A stretch of DNA of 64,000 nt. It comes from Cephalopachus bancanus (taxonomy: Eukaryota; Chordata; Mammalia; Primates; Tarsiidae). The notes below the pieces were generated by a model. That model did no database searches. It saw only the letters and a list, made by a program, of their open reading frames with translations, and had not been told where the DNA came from. The stretch lies in the NCBI GenBank assembly GCA_027257055.1, contig JAPVLO010000232.1, forward strand, positions 186,001 through 250,000, read 5' to 3'. Shown here one piece after another: positions 62,780 to 64,000 of the stretch (the first letter of the stretch is position 1; each line of letters starts with the position of its first letter). The position numbers and the translations under genes are program-made.

Positions 62780-63009
62780 AAAAATAACACTTTCCTATAG
62801 ATAAGTCCTTTCTATTTTTGTATACATTTGAAATATCTAAGAAAACGTAAGTCTGAAAATGTTTTTCTTTCCCTCTCCTCACTCTTGGGATAGGTGATAG
62901 TTGAGGCAGTGGGAGAAAGAGCCAAAAGGTAAGCAAACTAAGAAGAGTTTTACAAACTGAATGTGAGCTCAGAGCAGGGAAGAGTTAATAACAGTTCACT
63001 AACAGGAAT

Positions 63010-63212
63010 AACAGTAACAGTAATGGCGGCAGGTCAACACTCACAAAGCACTTGCTACAAGTCAGCTCTCCTAAGCACCTTGCACATACATTCTTAATTT
63101 CACCACAGCCACTGAAGTAGGTATCATTACTGTTTCCATTTTGCAAATAAGGAAACTGAGGCACACGGAGGTTAAGCAGCTTGCCCAAGAGGCTGGATTT
63201 CAAACTTGGGCT
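63010..63212 (+). repeat. MIR SINE
   Basis: CAAAGCACTTGCTACAAGTC, the CATTTTGCAAATAAGGAAAC core, and AGGTTAAGCAGCTTGCCCAA follow the MIR consensus almost end to end. This is an ancient tRNA-derived SINE in UBE2H intron 5. Confidence 0.9.
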
Positions 63213-64000
63213 TACTCACTATACTGCCCCGTCTATGAATAAAACAAACAGGTCTCAACTCTCACGATGGCACCAGCTGTGTTTCTGCATCAGTTATCAC
63301 CACCAGCCAAAGTCATCATCAGAGATGAGCACCCCCTCCCCAGCGTTTCCCTAGCTCCCAAGCAGAGACTGCAGGCGCTTCTGAGGCTATTTCGCAGAGG
63401 CAGTGCTGCCCCCAGCATGGTGAGCTGGGTGACTCCTGCCACACTGTTGTCACAGGCACCACTCACAGGGATGGCTCCTGAATGCAGTGCCACAAGGCAG
63501 CAGCAAACACCTTCAGCAACACACAGAAGGCATCCTCACGCCTAGGAGTGCTTCTGGGCTAGAGAGAAACACTGCAGACAATATCCCGCATCGAGGACCC
63601 TCGTATCTCTCAGGAAGAGATCCCCTCTCTTTCCCACTGCTTTTCAGTTTCCTCAAGCCACCAGTAAGTAGTTTTGCCTATGAGTATGTTCCAAACAGAT
63701 AAAAGAACCATTAATGATTAGGTCTTCCTTCTGTGCCCACTGTCATCCTATGTTAACACACGTTGGATCCATTTTACAGATGTGCTGAGTCATCAGTAAA
63801 CAGAAGTGCAGAAAAGAAAATGCACACAGTTCGGATGCATGAAGATGACAGCTCGAGGCAGCCAGGTGTGGTGGCCGTGGCCATCCCTGACAGGGAGGCT
63901 GCCATGGAGAGTCCCCTGGAAAGGGGCATCTCCAAAACATGCAGGGGCAGAAAAAATCTAAATGCTAAACCAAGAACAAAACAAAAATGTTCATCTTAGA

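Larger units (their letters stand above)
59078..64000 (-). other. UBE2H: UBE2H intron 5 (partial)
   Basis: This is the upstream intron, running off the right edge. I looked for the exon encoding the segment around Cys87 (VCLDVINQTW) on the minus strand and did not find it, so the intron is at least 4.9 kb. It holds several Alus, a MER20, other DNA-transposon remnants and a MIR, listed separately. 60836-61448, 62051-62315 and 63216-64000 show nothing further that I recognise. Confidence 0.85.

Overview
This is nuclear DNA from a primate, most likely a strepsirrhine (lemur/loris lineage). Dimeric 7SL-derived Alu elements fill much of it, which only primates have. The youngest copies share a consensus unlike human AluJ/S/Y: the head reads GGCTCAGCCTGTAATCC, the B box GGTTCGAGACCCGCC, the middle linker ACAATAAATCAAAAA, and the 3' arm CGGGAGCGGCCACTGC. 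I place it in lemurs by inference only.

The only protein-coding gene I can support is the 3' end of UBE2H (E2 ubiquitin-conjugating enzyme H), on the minus strand at the right end. Two coding exons are intact: 58949-59077 (residues 100-143) and 55102-55226 (residues 143-183 plus stop). They join in frame with consensus splice sites. A 3' UTR of about 3.9 kb runs left to a poly(A) signal near 51216. The catalytic-cysteine exon and everything before it lie beyond the right edge.

Layout: 1-28.6 kb is GC-rich intergenic DNA with scattered Alus, L1 3' ends, MIRs and one hAT transposon with clear target-site duplications (8428-9783). 28.6-39 kb is an AT-rich, L1-dominated block with nested L1 and Alu insertions and a hAT transposase remnant. 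39-48.5 kb holds two mariner copies of one family, one split by a solo LTR, and between them a very GC-rich CpG-island and minisatellite block (43.64-45.31 kb). 48.5-51.2 kb is intergenic. 51.2-64 kb is UBE2H, with a stretch of about 6.8 kb (49,991-56,754) that has no recognisable SINE.

There is no operon-like organisation and no sign of a new multi-gene system. The items most worth a second look are the GC-rich island with a possible plus-strand splice donor, the UBE2H 3' UTR features, and the transposon nesting that records insertion order. Repeat boundaries were read by eye and are good to about 5-15 bases unless a target-site duplication is quoted.
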